Shown: positions 11,079 through 22,601 of the stretch, one piece after another
Position numbering within the stretch: the first letter of the stretch is position 1
How the letters are laid out: every line of letters starts with the position of its first letter
NCBI GenBank assembly: GCA_024364735.1
Contig: JAGFNQ010000299.1
Span: 124,001-188,000, forward strand
Direction: 5' to 3'
DNA: 64,000 nt
DNA from: Boesenbergia rotunda
Lineage: Eukaryota; Streptophyta; Magnoliopsida; Zingiberales; Zingiberaceae
Notes under the pieces: model-generated
Told to the model about the DNA's origin: nothing
The model's database searches: none
Seen by the model: the letters and a program-made list of their open reading frames with translations, nothing else
Program-made: the position numbers and the translations under genes

Positions 11079-11755
11079 ATGTTTTGTTCGTTTTCTTTAT
11101 TCTGCAATTAGTTTCATGCCATTAGTTCCCTGCAATTAGATATTAAATTTCAATTCCATAGTTTTGCAATTTAATTGCTCAGTTGTTAAATATGTTAAGT
11201 TTAGTTTCCGCAATTTCCTAATTCATTTCTGCTTAGTTCAGTCCATTTCGTTCCAAATTGTTATTTCATCTCTTATCGCAAAAACCCCCATTTTATTAGA
11301 AAACCCAAAAACATTTGACGACAACAATTTCAAGCTTAAATTAAACATCCTTAACTAGTCCTTGGAAAAATACGACTTGAGACCCTTGTACTACATTTCA
11401 ATTTTGTGAGCTAGAGTTTTCAATTTATAAATATCTAAATTTGAGGCTCATTCGTGACACTTGACATTGGGCAGTCATCAATCACCGACGAAGATCCCCG
11501 TGGAGGGCATAGAGACCAGCTGGGCGAATCTCCGACAAAGGCACTCTGACGATTTTCTCCAGACTTCGACGAGTAGAGGATCAGAGAACTGTAGAAGGGA
11601 TCCCTTCTCCTATCCCTAAAGGGGCCTTTATATAGGCGAGACACAAAACAAGAATTGGCCAAAGCCTGCTGAGGAGTTTAATGCGAATCCCACAGCAGAC
11701 TCTTGTGGGCCTACAAAGGGGCTAAATCTGTGTTCGTACAACTTGTCAACTTGAC

Positions 11756-11912
11756 CTAGTGGTATGACCACCCACCTTTCTTAACTGCCTGTCAATTCAG
11801 TGGGCCCGCGCCACCTCACTATCCCCTAGCGATGACCTAGCAGTACGCCCGCCCGCCTTTCTTAAATGTCTGTCAATTCGGTGGGCCAGCACCGCCCCAC
11901 TATCCTCTAGCA
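11756..11912. repeat. Tandem duplication of about 80 bases
   Basis: The text from GACCTAGTGG near 11756 to about 11835 recurs from GACCTAGCAG at about 11836 with scattered substitutions. Both copies share CTTTCTTAA and CTGTCAATTC words. Confidence 0.8.
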
Positions 11913-12111
11913 AGATCTCGCGAATATCCTTTGTATTTCAGGGGTGTATAAACGATATCCTTTGCGCTATGAGCAAGTTTCCTCGCGGTCGACCGGTCCT
12001 CCAGGACCGGTTGGTCGGCTGATACGGAGCTCCACTCCCGCATCTTGTCTCCAAACGATCGTGACAGCTCTTGAACGGGCCTGACTGTGACCCCCCAGCC
12101 GAGCGGGGGCC

Positions 12112-14007
12112 TGTGACGACCCGACTTCTCTACCCTATACTTAAGCCGGATCGTCGCTCGCTTACTACTACCTTTACCTTTACTCACTTAACCTTAACCT
12201 TTGACTTCACCAATCAAAATCATGTTAAAGACATACACAAATCATATACTTTCAAGACATACAAGGATATAACACCATGTCTATACTCTATGCTAGTTTT
12301 ATAAACATCCTAGCAACTCCAAACAAATCTAATGACTTGAAATTAGAATCCTTGCGGAATTTAACAAGACTACCAAACCATATGAAATTATGCTAAAGAT
12401 TGTATCAACTTTTGACTCTATGCAGAGATAAACACAATGTTCACATTTTACCAACCAAAACATTAAATATTAAAGCTATACTAGAGTTTTGTACTCAACC
12501 TTGTCTCTATGCAAAGTTTACACAAAATCATTATGTTCTAACAATCCAAAACATAAACCACTAGTTTCTATAAGACTTAACCCAAAGATCTCTTCCACGG
12601 TTCCGCCGCCACTGAACATCAATGCAAGTCCTGGTCACCTCCATAACTTATGCTTTTTCTTTACCTTTATCTGCAATAGGAGGAAATGCAACTAATAAGC
12701 ATGATGCTTAGTAAGTAAATCCTAAACTCACAAATCCATGCTATCGACAATAAACATGTTCAGTTCAAAGAATGCTTACTTCCAAAATCCATGCACAGAG
12801 GAAAAACTTTCATATTCTTATCATGCTAAATCATGTTACAAAAAACATTACTTGCATAAAACATTTGCAAACTTAACATGCTCATACATTAAAACACTAA
12901 CCTCCTTACTCTTACTCCTTATCATGCTCGCAAAGTATCAATATGAACTTATTGAAGTAAAGACATGCACTCAAAGCTAAAACACTTGTAAATACTTATA
13001 TATTTGAAAATAATATTCAACTTTCTTTAGGCCTTGACATTGTACCATGGTATCAATGTACCAATTGCGCGCTTCTCTAATAGGTTGCGGGGTAGCTAGC
13101 CACCGCACCTTGTTAGAGTTTCTTTCTAACTTTCGGTGGGCCTTCCCTTTGCCCGGTACATGTCACTTTCTGAAAATAAAATACTTTCTTACTCTAGTAC
13201 TTATACGTATCAAACTATCTTACTTTTGCATAAATTTGCACTTAACACCTTTACTTTTCTTACTTGAGACTTTCATCGAGCACCTTGCGTGCCCTTAATC
13301 CCAACCTCATTTTGGGACTTTTCAAGAATTAAATATTATTATGCTTAGCTTACATACACCAAGTCTAAACCAAATAGATTTCTATCATGAGAAAACATGC
13401 ATCTTTACAACCTTAAAACACACGATAACCATAATCTTAAAGCATGCATCATAAAACATGGTTCTACAACAAGAACATACATACGAAAACTACTCCTATT
13501 GCAGGTGAGTGATCTACTTACCCTTTCTCGAAGAAAACTCACTAAATATGGTTTAAATCCCAACGTAGCCCTTCTCTTCCCTTTCTTCGCGCAAATCTCC
13601 TCCCTCCTTGACCCTAGGGAAGAAGCCCTAGATGTTCTACTTAAGAGGAGGAAGAGGAAGTAAGGAAAACTCCTCTCTTTTCTCCCTATTTTCGCAGCCT
13701 CTCGCCCTCTCTGTTTGCGCCGACCACCAACCCTAGCCTCCCTTTTTCACGCGACTTAAGCGGGGCTTAAATACCTCTTCATGAAAAGCCTAACTCACCT
13801 ATAATATAATTTCGTTCCTCCTTTTTCTGTGCTTGATACCCTAGCCCGTCTGGTCAGCTGGGCACCCTTAAGGGTTTGCTCCTCCCTGTGGTCGCGAGTT
13901 TGAACCCCCGGCTGCCCTTTTAATTTTTTTTTTCATTTTTATTCTGAAAAATTGCTAGAAAATTTCGAAAAATCCCTAATAATACCAGAAAATTATTGGG
14001 TGTTACA
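12112..14007. mobile_element. Solo LTR, 1.9 kb
   Basis: It starts TGTGACGACCC and ends GGGTGTTACA with perfect 5-bp flanks GGGCC at 12107-12111 and 14008-14012. No internal primer binding site or coding domain is present; a 2-kb AT-rich body contains only short random ORFs. The TGTgACgaCC and GGGTGTTACA ends are common among plant gypsy LTRs. The lineage is not established. Confidence 0.88.
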
Positions 14008-14239
14008 GGGCCTCTGCCCGGCGAGATTTGGTCAAGGCCTAGCCTGGGTGCCCAATTGCCCTAAGCCCAAACCACCCTCCGATTATCTCTTGGCGGCTGA
14101 CCAACGATTACCCTAATCACCCGACCTGCGGGGCCTCGCCGGCCTGTGGACCCCACTGTGACCAGGCCCTCTCGAGGGCCCCGCCCGAGCTGGTTCGGCC
14201 CCATGTCCAGCTAACCTCCGCCCGGATCACTAACAAAGT

Positions 14240-17200
14240 TCAAAACGATATTTGATTTTTGGACAGTGGATGTTCAAAACACATGACTAACAATATGTTA
14301 TTATTTAAAGAGTTTGATAAGTCACACAAGATGCTAATAAGAATTGGAGATAATAAGTAAATACAAGTTGAAGGCAAATGCACTATTGTTGTGGGATGGT
14401 AAAGTTAAATTACTTTACAATGTCTATGTTGTTCCTAGCTTGGCACATTGTTTGTTAAGTGCTGGACACTTAATGATAAGTGACTATACAATTTTATTTG
14501 ATAATGAAGTTTATGTTATTTTGGACAAAGATACTAAACATCTATGTTAAAAAATGACAAAAAAAATGTTTGAAAATCTCAATGTAAAAAATTATTAATA
14601 AGAAAACATCAAAGAGAACAAATATGAGCATCTCAACATCAAAGGGATATAACTTTTAAATTGTTCTTGGATTATCCCAAATTAGTTCTCTTGGTTTACA
14701 TGAAGGATGCGTACATGGAAAACAAACAAGGAAGTCTTTTCCAAGTGTACAATAATGGAGAGCATCAGAATGTCTTGAGCTAATTCACGCTGATTTACGT
14801 GGTACTCTGAGAACTAAATCATTTGGGGTAGTAAATATTTCTAAATGTTTACTAATGATTTTTGTCGAATGAGCTCAGTATATTTTTTGGTAGATAATTC
14901 AGAGATTTTTAAAAATTTTAGAAAATTCAAGGCACTTGTGGAAAATCAGAATGGTACCTTAATAAAAACTCTTCATACAGATTGAGGAGGTGAGTTCTTA
15001 TCTAAAGAAGTTAATAAATTTTTTGATGAACTTGATATCCACAGGGAATTGACTGCACTTATACACTGGAGCAAAATGGTGTAACCGAATGAAAAAATTA
15101 AACGGTTGTAGAAATGACTAGAAGTTTACTGAATATCATGGGACTTCCAAATATTTTTTGGGCTAAAACAGTGGCAACATTAGTTTACCTACTGAACATT
15201 TCTCTAACATGGGCGGTCATGAATTAAACACCATTTGAAGCATGGTGAGGTAGAAACCCATCGGTAAACTACTTGAGAATTTACACCATTTGAAGCATGG
15301 CGACGTAGAAAATCATCGGTAAACCACTTGAGAATTTTTTGTTCTATTGCATATGCTTTGATTAATTCTCAATTTCTTTGTAAACTTGAGAAAAAAAATG
15401 AAAAATACATCTTTGTCGGATATTGCAATTAATTAAAAACATATCCGTTGTATAACCCTCTAACTGCAAATTGATTATAAGGAGAGATGTAGATTTTGAT
15501 GAAGATTTGAGTTGGAATTGAAATCCACAACATGAAGAGACTCAAATTCCTATCTCAGTGGAGAACAGAACTTCAACTACTGAAGGTGTTGAATCATTCC
15601 TTTGGTGTCACCAGCTTCCTCACTATCAAATTCAAGTAGTAGTTCATCCTCTTTACAAGAGTCTTTAGATGAATCACCTCCAGCAAATGTCAGATCTTTG
15701 AGAGAAATTTATGAATCATGTCAATTTGCTCTCTTTGTTACAGATTCTACAACTTTTGAAGAATCAGAAACAAAGGAAGAATGACGAAATGTAATGAAAG
15801 AAGAAGTATTGGCAATCCATAAAAATGAAACATGGGAGATAGTGGATCTACCTGAAGGCAAGAATGTGATTGGGCTCAAGTAGGTGTTTAAAATAAAATA
15901 TCATGCTAATGGAACGATTCAAAAATATAAGGCTTGACTTGTTGCAAAAGGGTATTTACAACAACAAGGTATTGATTTCGATGAAACGATTGCTTGATTT
16001 GAAACTGTGAGAATTATCCTTGCATTAGTTGCACAATTGCATTGACCTGCTTATCAATTTGATATTATGTCTGCATTTCTAAATGACAACTTGCAAGAAG
16101 AAGTGTATGTACCTCAATCAGAAGACTATATAATTGAAGGAAGGAAAGGAGACGAAGGTGCACAAATTGAAAAAAAGCACCTTATGGGTTAAAACAAGCC
16201 CCACATGCATGGTATAACAAGATTGATGGTTATTTTCGACAACATGGTTTCACAAGAAGCGAAAATGAACCCACTTTTTATGTGAAGAAATAAGGTAGAG
16301 ATGATTATCTTATTGTGTGTCTTTATGTCAATGATATAATATATATGAGCTCTTCTGATTTTCTACCGGTTGATTTTAAATCTAATATGACGAAGAAATT
16401 TGAGATGCCAGATATGAGAATATTGCATTATTTTCTTGATCTTGAAGTGAAGCAATGAGTTGATGGGATTTTAATCTCACAAAGAAAGTATGCGACAGAT
16501 CTTCTTAAAAGATTCAGTTTACTCAATTGCAATTCAGCTTCTACGCCTATGAATATAAATGAGAAGTTGCAACTAGAAGATGGTTCAGAGAAAGCTAATG
16601 CAAAAAATTTCAGAAGTTTGGTTGAAGGTTTAATTTACTTAACTCATACTAGACCATATATTGCTTTTTCTGTTGGTATAATTTCCATATTTATGCAAAA
16701 TCCTACGAAGCATCATCTTGGAGCGGCTAAAAGGATTTTACGCTATATTGCTAGAACCATGGATTATGGAATTGGGTATACTAGAGTTTCAAAATTCGAT
16801 CTTTGCGGATCATTGATAGTGATTGGGCAAGTTCAGTGGATGATCGAAAGAGCACCTCGTTTAGTGTTTTTAATCTTGGATCATGAGCAATTTCATGGAG
16901 TTCAAAAAAGGAAGATATTACTGCCTTATTCTCTTCAGAAGCAGAATATGTAGCAGCAAATTCAGCAACATGTCATGCAGTTTGGGTTAGAAGATTACTT
17001 TTAGATCTTCACCAACAAAAAGATACGACTATTATTTTCTGTGATAACAAGGCGACAATTGCAATGACAAAAAATTCAGCTTTCCATGCGAAGACTAAGC
17101 ATATTAATATTCGTTTACACTTTATTTGAGACTTAGTCATAAAAAATAAAATTATGTTCGAGCTTTGTAGTATGCATGAACAAATGGTGGAAATCTTAAC

Positions 17201-17268
17201 GAAGTCACTTCCCAGAGATAAGTTTATTTATTTTAGATCATGTCTTGGTGTTTCCAATTTTGAATAAA
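14240..17268 (+). pseudogene. Copia pol: protease, integrase, reverse transcriptase, RNase H remnants
   Basis: Protease begins with FLDSGCSKHMT, its catalytic Asp codon at 14262. Integrase-like text (HADLRGTLRTKSFG) follows near 14790. Reverse transcriptase spans about 15800-16700, with GLKxVFKIKYHANG, LVAKGYLQQQGIDFDET, and the catalytic YVDD changed to YVND near 16321. RNase H spans about 16780-17180, including AEYVAANSATCHAVW, FCDNKATIA and a terminal KTKHI segment. Many stops and frameshifts interrupt the reading (for example TGA near 15782 and several TGA codons for Arg or Trp). The longest open piece is 16549-16953. Not functional. Confidence 0.88.
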
Positions 17269-17274
17269 GGGGAA

Positions 17275-17519
17275 TGAATAAAGATGAGTTAGTGTATTGA
17301 TGATGTGACAAATAATTGATAGATATAGAATTTGATTAGGATAAAGTTTTACGGAAAAATAAAAGTGTCTAGATTCAATGTATGTGAAGTTGATATTTAT
17401 CCACTAGCCTATAAATATATAACCTTTTGGTGAATGAAATCAAGTTGAATTATTTAGTTTTCTTCTTCTCTCCTCTTCTACAAGTACGCCACTCCTCTTT
17501 TATATTGTTTTCTTCCAAC
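17275..17519 (+). repeat. 3' LTR of the copia element
   Basis: It follows a polypurine tract AAAGGGGAA at 17266-17274, starts TGAATAAAGATGAG and aligns over its length with the split 5' LTR. A TATA-like CTATAAATATATAACC lies in the middle. Confidence 0.85.
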
Positions 17520-18340
17520 TGTACTCGCGATGGTGAAAGAAAAAGTGTTGGAAAAAATGCATGAGAAGGTCTTGCATCTGCAAAGGGGGTAGCGAATAGC
17601 TCGCTTCAGTTCCTTTAACTTGGTTGGCAGTGGATATTTGAAACTGAGCACACCACAATATTAACATCTTAATTTACTTAGTATCTATATTTTTAAGATG
17701 ACTAATCCAAGGGTGCATACAGCAATCACAACTTACTATGAACCATCCTTTCAGAACAATATTGAAGGTGAAAAAACCTCTTACAACAGTATTAGGGTTT
17801 ACAACTCTCGCTAATGGAATTGATTCGTCGACAATGTGGCTTAGACTGCCAATCGATTGTGAGTGTTTTCGTGACTTTTGGCGACATTACAGAAAGCTTC
17901 CTAATTGATTAATTCAATCGATTAGTGCAATCGAATTAGCGATAAATTTTGGATTTGTCGCCAAATTGATGACGAATCCAGAATTCGTCACCAAATTTAA
18001 AGAATTCACTAGTGAAGATTTTTAAAATTGACGACGAACCCTAAATTCATCCCTAAGTTGACGACGAATTCTTGATTCGTCGCAAAGTTTGGGACGATTC
18101 TAGGATTCGTCATCATGTTGACGACGAATTATGAATTCGTCGCCAATTGGCAATGAATTTGATGACAAATTTCTTTTTAGCGATAAATATTAATGCGACG
18201 AAATAATTTTATTGCTAATTTAGGAATAATGTTTTTTTTTTACAAATTTCGTTATTGATTTAAGACAAATTACTTTTTTTCGTTATAAAATTTGTTTTTA
18301 TATTATATATATATATATAAGTGCCAGTTAGCCTTATTTC
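17520..18340. repeat. Spacer with a cluster of GACGAATTC/GAATTCGTC inverted words
   Basis: No gene recognised. Between about 17935 and 18180 variants of TTGACGACGAATT and AATTCGTCGCC alternate about every 35-60 bases and can fold back on each other. Such subterminal repeats occur in CACTA and some MITE elements, and a CACTAGTGAA word is present near 18006. Element ends were not found. A TA microsatellite lies at about 18303-18319. Confidence 0.5.
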
Positions 18341-18373
18341 AAGTGTCCGTTGAAAACCCAAACTACTGCCCTA

Positions 18374-19646
18374 TTAGTTGTTGCCCGATACATGCTTTTT
18401 AAGGAATCCAAGGATGAGCTTGTTTACTTGGTCAGCGAATTGCTCTTGAACAAAATGGCATCCTTCGGGCACGAAGACGATCTCCAGGTCCGGGACGAAG
18501 TGCTTCACTGCTCCACTCTTGATGTAGTTCTCCATTCCAGGAAACTTTAGAACGTAGTCTTTTTCTCCCATCACCAGCATTGCAGGCACTTCCACTTTTG
18601 GGTCCTCCCCTCGCGTTCCCAATTCATGCAGTGATCTATATATATATATGGAAAACAGCACGTTTGATTCTTGTTAAATTGAGAGAAGAAAACAGGGCAG
18701 ATGTCGAAGCTACTGACCTGTACGGCATATGGAGAGGAAAGGGAATCCGGAGTTCTCGTACAGTGCAGCATAGGCGTCGAGATCTGCCTCCGTGAACCAT
18801 GGCGGCAAGGGGGCGGATGAGTCCGCAAGGTCCAAGATTTCCTGGCCTTCCTCGGCTATGGGAATCTCGCTCCTCGAGAAGAGGATGTAAATGGTGCGAA
18901 CGACTCGTTTGACGTCGAATCGGCCGAAGTCGGCCTCCGCTCGGCCGGGCTCCTGTGGAAGAAAGAGACTAAGCAACAAGACAAAAGCACTGGTGTAGCA
19001 CTGGATCATTCATGGAGTTACCCGCCACCGGTTTATGTAGAAGCCTTCCGGCAGAGAAATGAAGGGCGCGACTGTCGCAAGAAACGGCACGCCTAAGGTG
19101 GCAACCGTCGCCACCCGATCTGGGTGGCGCAGGGAAAGATCATAAGCGAGCCTCGCGCCGAAGTCCTTCGCGACCACGTGCACCTTTTTGCGTCCGCGAA
19201 ATTCAACGCTATTTCGATTCAGTTGGAGGTTGCGGAAGGGGAATTAAGAAGCCGATCGATCGATCGAGTGTGGTGTACCTTGGAGATGGAGAGGAGGTCG
19301 AGGATGGCTATGAGATCGGCGACGAGGTCTTTCCAACTGCTGTGCTCCGGAATGGACGGCTGGTCGGAGAGGCCGTAGCCGCGGAGGTCAGGAGCGATCG
19401 CCTGGAATCCAGCGCCGGCGACGGCGAGCATTTGGTGTCTCCAAGAGTACCATATCTCAGGGAATCCATGGAGGAAGAGCACAGTGCCCAATTTCTCTGC
19501 AACGCAAGGAAAGATCTGAAAAGGTGCATGGAAGAAATTAGGACAGAGGATTCAATCAGCCAACCTTGCCCTGTGTGAGCTACATGGAGGCTGAGGCCAT
19601 TGACATCGAAGTGAGCATGCTCTATCTTATCCGTCATCTCGATCAT
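18374..19646 (-). CDS. Soluble epoxide hydrolase (alpha/beta hydrolase), five exons, apparent 1-nt deletion
   Basis: Exons on the minus strand: 19646-19565, 19496-19279, 19183-19022, 18952-18718, 18635-18374, all with GT-AG introns. They total 959 nt, one short of 320 codons. Soluble epoxide hydrolases open fatty-acid and other epoxides to vicinal diols, in plants linked to cutin and defence lipids. Seen: oxyanion motif LFLHGFPEIWYSW, nucleophile Asp in VVAKDFGA (spanning the exon 2-3 junction), the acid Asp region GEKDYVLKFPG, and the base His in EGCHFVQEQF. The AKDFGA variant rather than GHDWGA is known in one plant subgroup. In exon 4 NSGFPF and MPYRSL lie in different frames, so one C appears lost near 18737. 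This is either a real frameshift (recent pseudogene) or a sequence error. Start ATG is at 19646; 19637 is an alternative. Confidence 0.85.
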
Positions 19647-20489
19647 AATCTGTTGTAAATTTCCTCTGGTTTCGTGGACGGAGAGGAACTCTAATAGCAG
19701 TGGGAATGGAATCTTTATCCAGCTTAAAGCTTAATGCTCAATGATGCTCCGGGAACAGGCAGTGGGACCTGTAGCTGACACGGAAGAAGACAGGAATTAA
19801 AAATGTTTGTTTGCCCGCTTTAAATCAACCGCATGTAGCAAGGAAATTAAATTAAGCAAATATAATTAATCAAACCTGTTTGTCTTCTTTACCCTCTTTT
19901 GAGTGCTAATCAAAGTTGGTTGTCGAGTTCCATTGAAGTGGACTTATACGGCTTAAATGGACGATGCATATTATGCAAGGTGATAACTAAGTAGAGCTAA
20001 ACTAGTTAACTCGCTTGTCTTTGCTTACATTTTGGACCAACTCATTTATCATTCTGGTTAAAGGCATCTTTTAAGACAGATCTGCCGTTTCAGCAACCTT
20101 CAAGAGTCGATCTACGGATATAAAAAGAGACAAATACAACACATAGGTGGGTGACGCATAGTAGAAAGCACCAAATCGTCAATTTCTGAAAATCAACCCT
20201 TGGCCATGACGCCTGTCATCCACCAACCGTCTCTACTAGGTTAAAGGCATCTTTAAGGAAAAAAAATGATTAACCAGGTTAGGTAACGTCGAATCTAGGA
20301 TGATTGGCTTGACTCTACGAAAGTTTTCCACGGTTGCATGCCCTATTTGGAAGAAAGAATTTTTACGAAATTCGTCGTAGTTAGAGATCGAACTACAGGT
20401 GTTTGGAAGACAACTAATCACTTTTCCGCTACACCATTGCTCGAGGGCGTAAAGACATCTTTAAAGTGGCAAAAGGCGATTCGCTCGCC
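19647..20489. other. Upstream region of the epoxide hydrolase, no other gene recognised
   Basis: Presumed promoter side of the epoxide hydrolase. Short open stretches near 20236-20550 look random. The word AAGGCATCTTT recurs at about 20062, 20244 and, as a variant, 20452, suggesting an old repeat. No clear TATA box was assigned. Confidence 0.4.
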
Positions 20490-20665
20490 TCTGACGCCCT
20501 CGCCAACCCGTCTAGTTGACACGGAAGAGATAAATCATGGGAGCTACTAGTCCGGATGTCGTGGCTAGTGCGTGAGGAGGGTGCATGGGCACATTGGCTT
20601 TGTCAGGTTTTGACTACCTCAAGATGGTAATACCTATACACTAATCATCAGTCCATCTCATGGAA
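20490..20665 (-). repeat. SINE-like dispersed repeat, copy 1
   Basis: The segment with ATAAATCATGGGAGCTACTA, TTGTCAGGTTTTGACTACC and TCATCAGTCCATCTCATGG shares order and text with 33395-33545 and, inverted, with 36958-37110. Its minus strand reads like a tRNA-derived SINE head with degenerate A and B boxes. The class is inferred. Confidence 0.65.
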
Positions 20666-20979
20666 CCGTAAAGATATCTTTAAGGGCATCTATGCAATTG
20701 GGATATTTTAAGATAATATTTCTATCCCGATCTCAAATATATCATCATTGGAAGGGGATTGGAAGGAAAGAAGGTAGGGATGATAATTTCTTCCGATCCG
20801 AATGGATGAGACCTGAATGGAAAAGGGTATGAAGGGACTATCAATATCTAATATTCAACTTGAATATTCGATTAAATATATGTATATATATTTTAAAAAA
20901 AATTCTTAAACCACTAATTATTTTTGTTGAGATTAAAAAGTAGGTTATATATATATACATATATATTTAATCAATTTTG

Positions 20980-21018
<39 letters not shown>

Positions 21019-21866
21019 GGTATTAATTTTAATATATATTTTTAATAATAATAATTGATTAGAAATAAGAAAAATATATTAGTATAAAAGATATTTAATT
21101 TTTTTAATGGATATGAATATAAATATAAATATTCAATATCTGATGAATAAAAATACAAAGATATGAACTTATTCAAACCAAACTATACTAAAACTTCGGT
21201 TGGGATATTTAGAAAGAGCTCTGATACATTTAGTAAAAAAATTAATGAAACATTTAATGAATGACGTGATATTTTATATGTACAGGTTCGGTTATCGCTC
21301 GGATACCATCGACGATTTTCGGCCGTAGCTCCAAACTAAATTATACCCTAACGGATATGATAAATTCGTCAAAAATAATTACATGTAAAATATCATATTA
21401 TTCATTTTTTAAAAAAAAAATTTCATAATATCTTTCAGACCGTATGCTCGGGGTGTTTTTTCATTTTGTTAAACAATTAAAAAATTAAAAAAAAATCCCA
21501 AAAAGCTGCCAAATGCGAGGTGAGTGCTTGGGTGGGTCCCATGGCAACGGGTAAGGTTTATTTTTTTTGTTATTTTTCATAAAAATATATAAATGTTTGG
21601 GATATTTGGTTTTTTTATTACTTAAAATTCAATAAAATTTATTTATTTTTGTTTTTTTTTCTTTTGATGAGATATTTGTTCAGTGGAAAATTTAAGATAT
21701 TTGAAAGTTAGATATTGGATAGGTGAGATTTATAAATATTTGATTTGTAAAATATTTTGATTGTGAAATTTAAAATATTTGAATAATAATGTATATATGA
21801 GGATTATAACGGATAGGGTTGAGTATCCCGTGGAGGATACGTAGGCTGAAGAAGCTGAGTGACAAG
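20666..21866. other. AT-rich spacer with TA microsatellites
   Basis: No gene recognised. A perfect TA run lies at about 20984-21013, with smaller ones near 20940-20970. Long A and T runs continue to 21700. Confidence 0.6.
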
Positions 21867-22553
21867 ATGTAACGAGTCTGAGCAACTCTCTTTTCGAAAC
21901 TCCCGGGACCCTCTCGGGAGGGGGATCCCCCGCCCCCCCTCCCCCGCAATAAACATGCCTCGAAGATCAAATCAGAGAACCCCCTCCCGGGATTACCTCG
22001 GGAAGTCGGGCTCCGAGACCACCTCGGGGAAGCGGAGTGCCCGAGACTCTCCGGGCCAGAAGACCCCGAGATCACCTCGGGAAAGCGGAGCCCAAGAAGC
22101 ATTCGGCCTCAAGTAACGTTCCCCCGTCTCTCGAATCTGCGGATAACCATCCCCACCATCGCGGAGTCATCATGACCCTTAAATGTCGCAACGGGCCGAA
22201 CTTAATGACGGCGTAGACTGTTTCAAAGATTATCCGGTAACCGACAAACGGGGAACGTGACACAGATCATGGGGACGCACAAAGGCAGCCGCCGCAGGTA
22301 TAAAAAGTACTCCAACCCCTCCTGTAAGGGGGTTAGGCATTCTCGACTACTCACATACCTTATTGCCTTCTTCTCATCTCCTCCATCGAAGCACTGACTT
22401 GAGCGTCGGAGTGGGCTTCGCCGGACAACCTCCGGCGTGTTCCCCAAACGCTCGTGTTAATCTCGCAGGGTGTGGAGTTCCTCCTCTAGCGTCAGCATCC
22501 TCGTGGGTTAAACCCTGGTCACTGGCCGTCGACGTCAATTCCTTCCGGAATAA
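21867..22553 (+). repeat. Probable 5' LTR/leader of the gypsy element
   Basis: TGTAACGAGTCTGAG at 21867 may be the LTR start. A TATAAAAA box lies at 22299-22306, followed by a C-rich leader. At 22555 the text TTGACACCATCTGTGGGAA resembles the motif that follows many plant gypsy 5' LTRs. No second LTR copy was found, so the borders are inferred. Confidence 0.5.
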
Positions 22554-22601
22554 GTTTGACACCATCTGTGGGAAACCAGTAAAGTACCAGAAGGAGCACC
22601 G

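Larger units (their letters stand above)
9844..14229. mobile_element. LTR-type insertion, probably a solo LTR, split by a further solo LTR
   Basis: Ends are TGATCC and GGATCA, flanked by a perfect 5-bp duplication CTAAC at 9839-9843 and 14230-14234. It separates copia gag from the protease motif at 14262. Removing the nested solo LTR at 12112-14007 leaves about 2.5 kb without coding domains, primer binding site or internal LTR, so a solo LTR is the simplest reading. A non-autonomous element is the alternative. About 10000-10760 has an inverted relative at 1-1040. Confidence 0.75.
4586..17519 (+). mobile_element. Decayed Ty1-copia retrotransposon carrying nested insertions
   Basis: Order: 5' LTR (split), tRNA-iMet-type primer binding site, gag, protease, integrase, reverse transcriptase, RNase H, polypurine tract, 3' LTR. 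The gag-protease-integrase-RT order defines copia. Without insertions the element would be about 4.5 kb. The two LTRs are each about 245 bases and clearly similar but diverged, and pol has many stops and frameshifts, so the insertion is old. No matching target-site duplication is evident outside the LTRs. Two large insertions interrupt it at 4818-8890 and 9844-14229. Confidence 0.88.
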
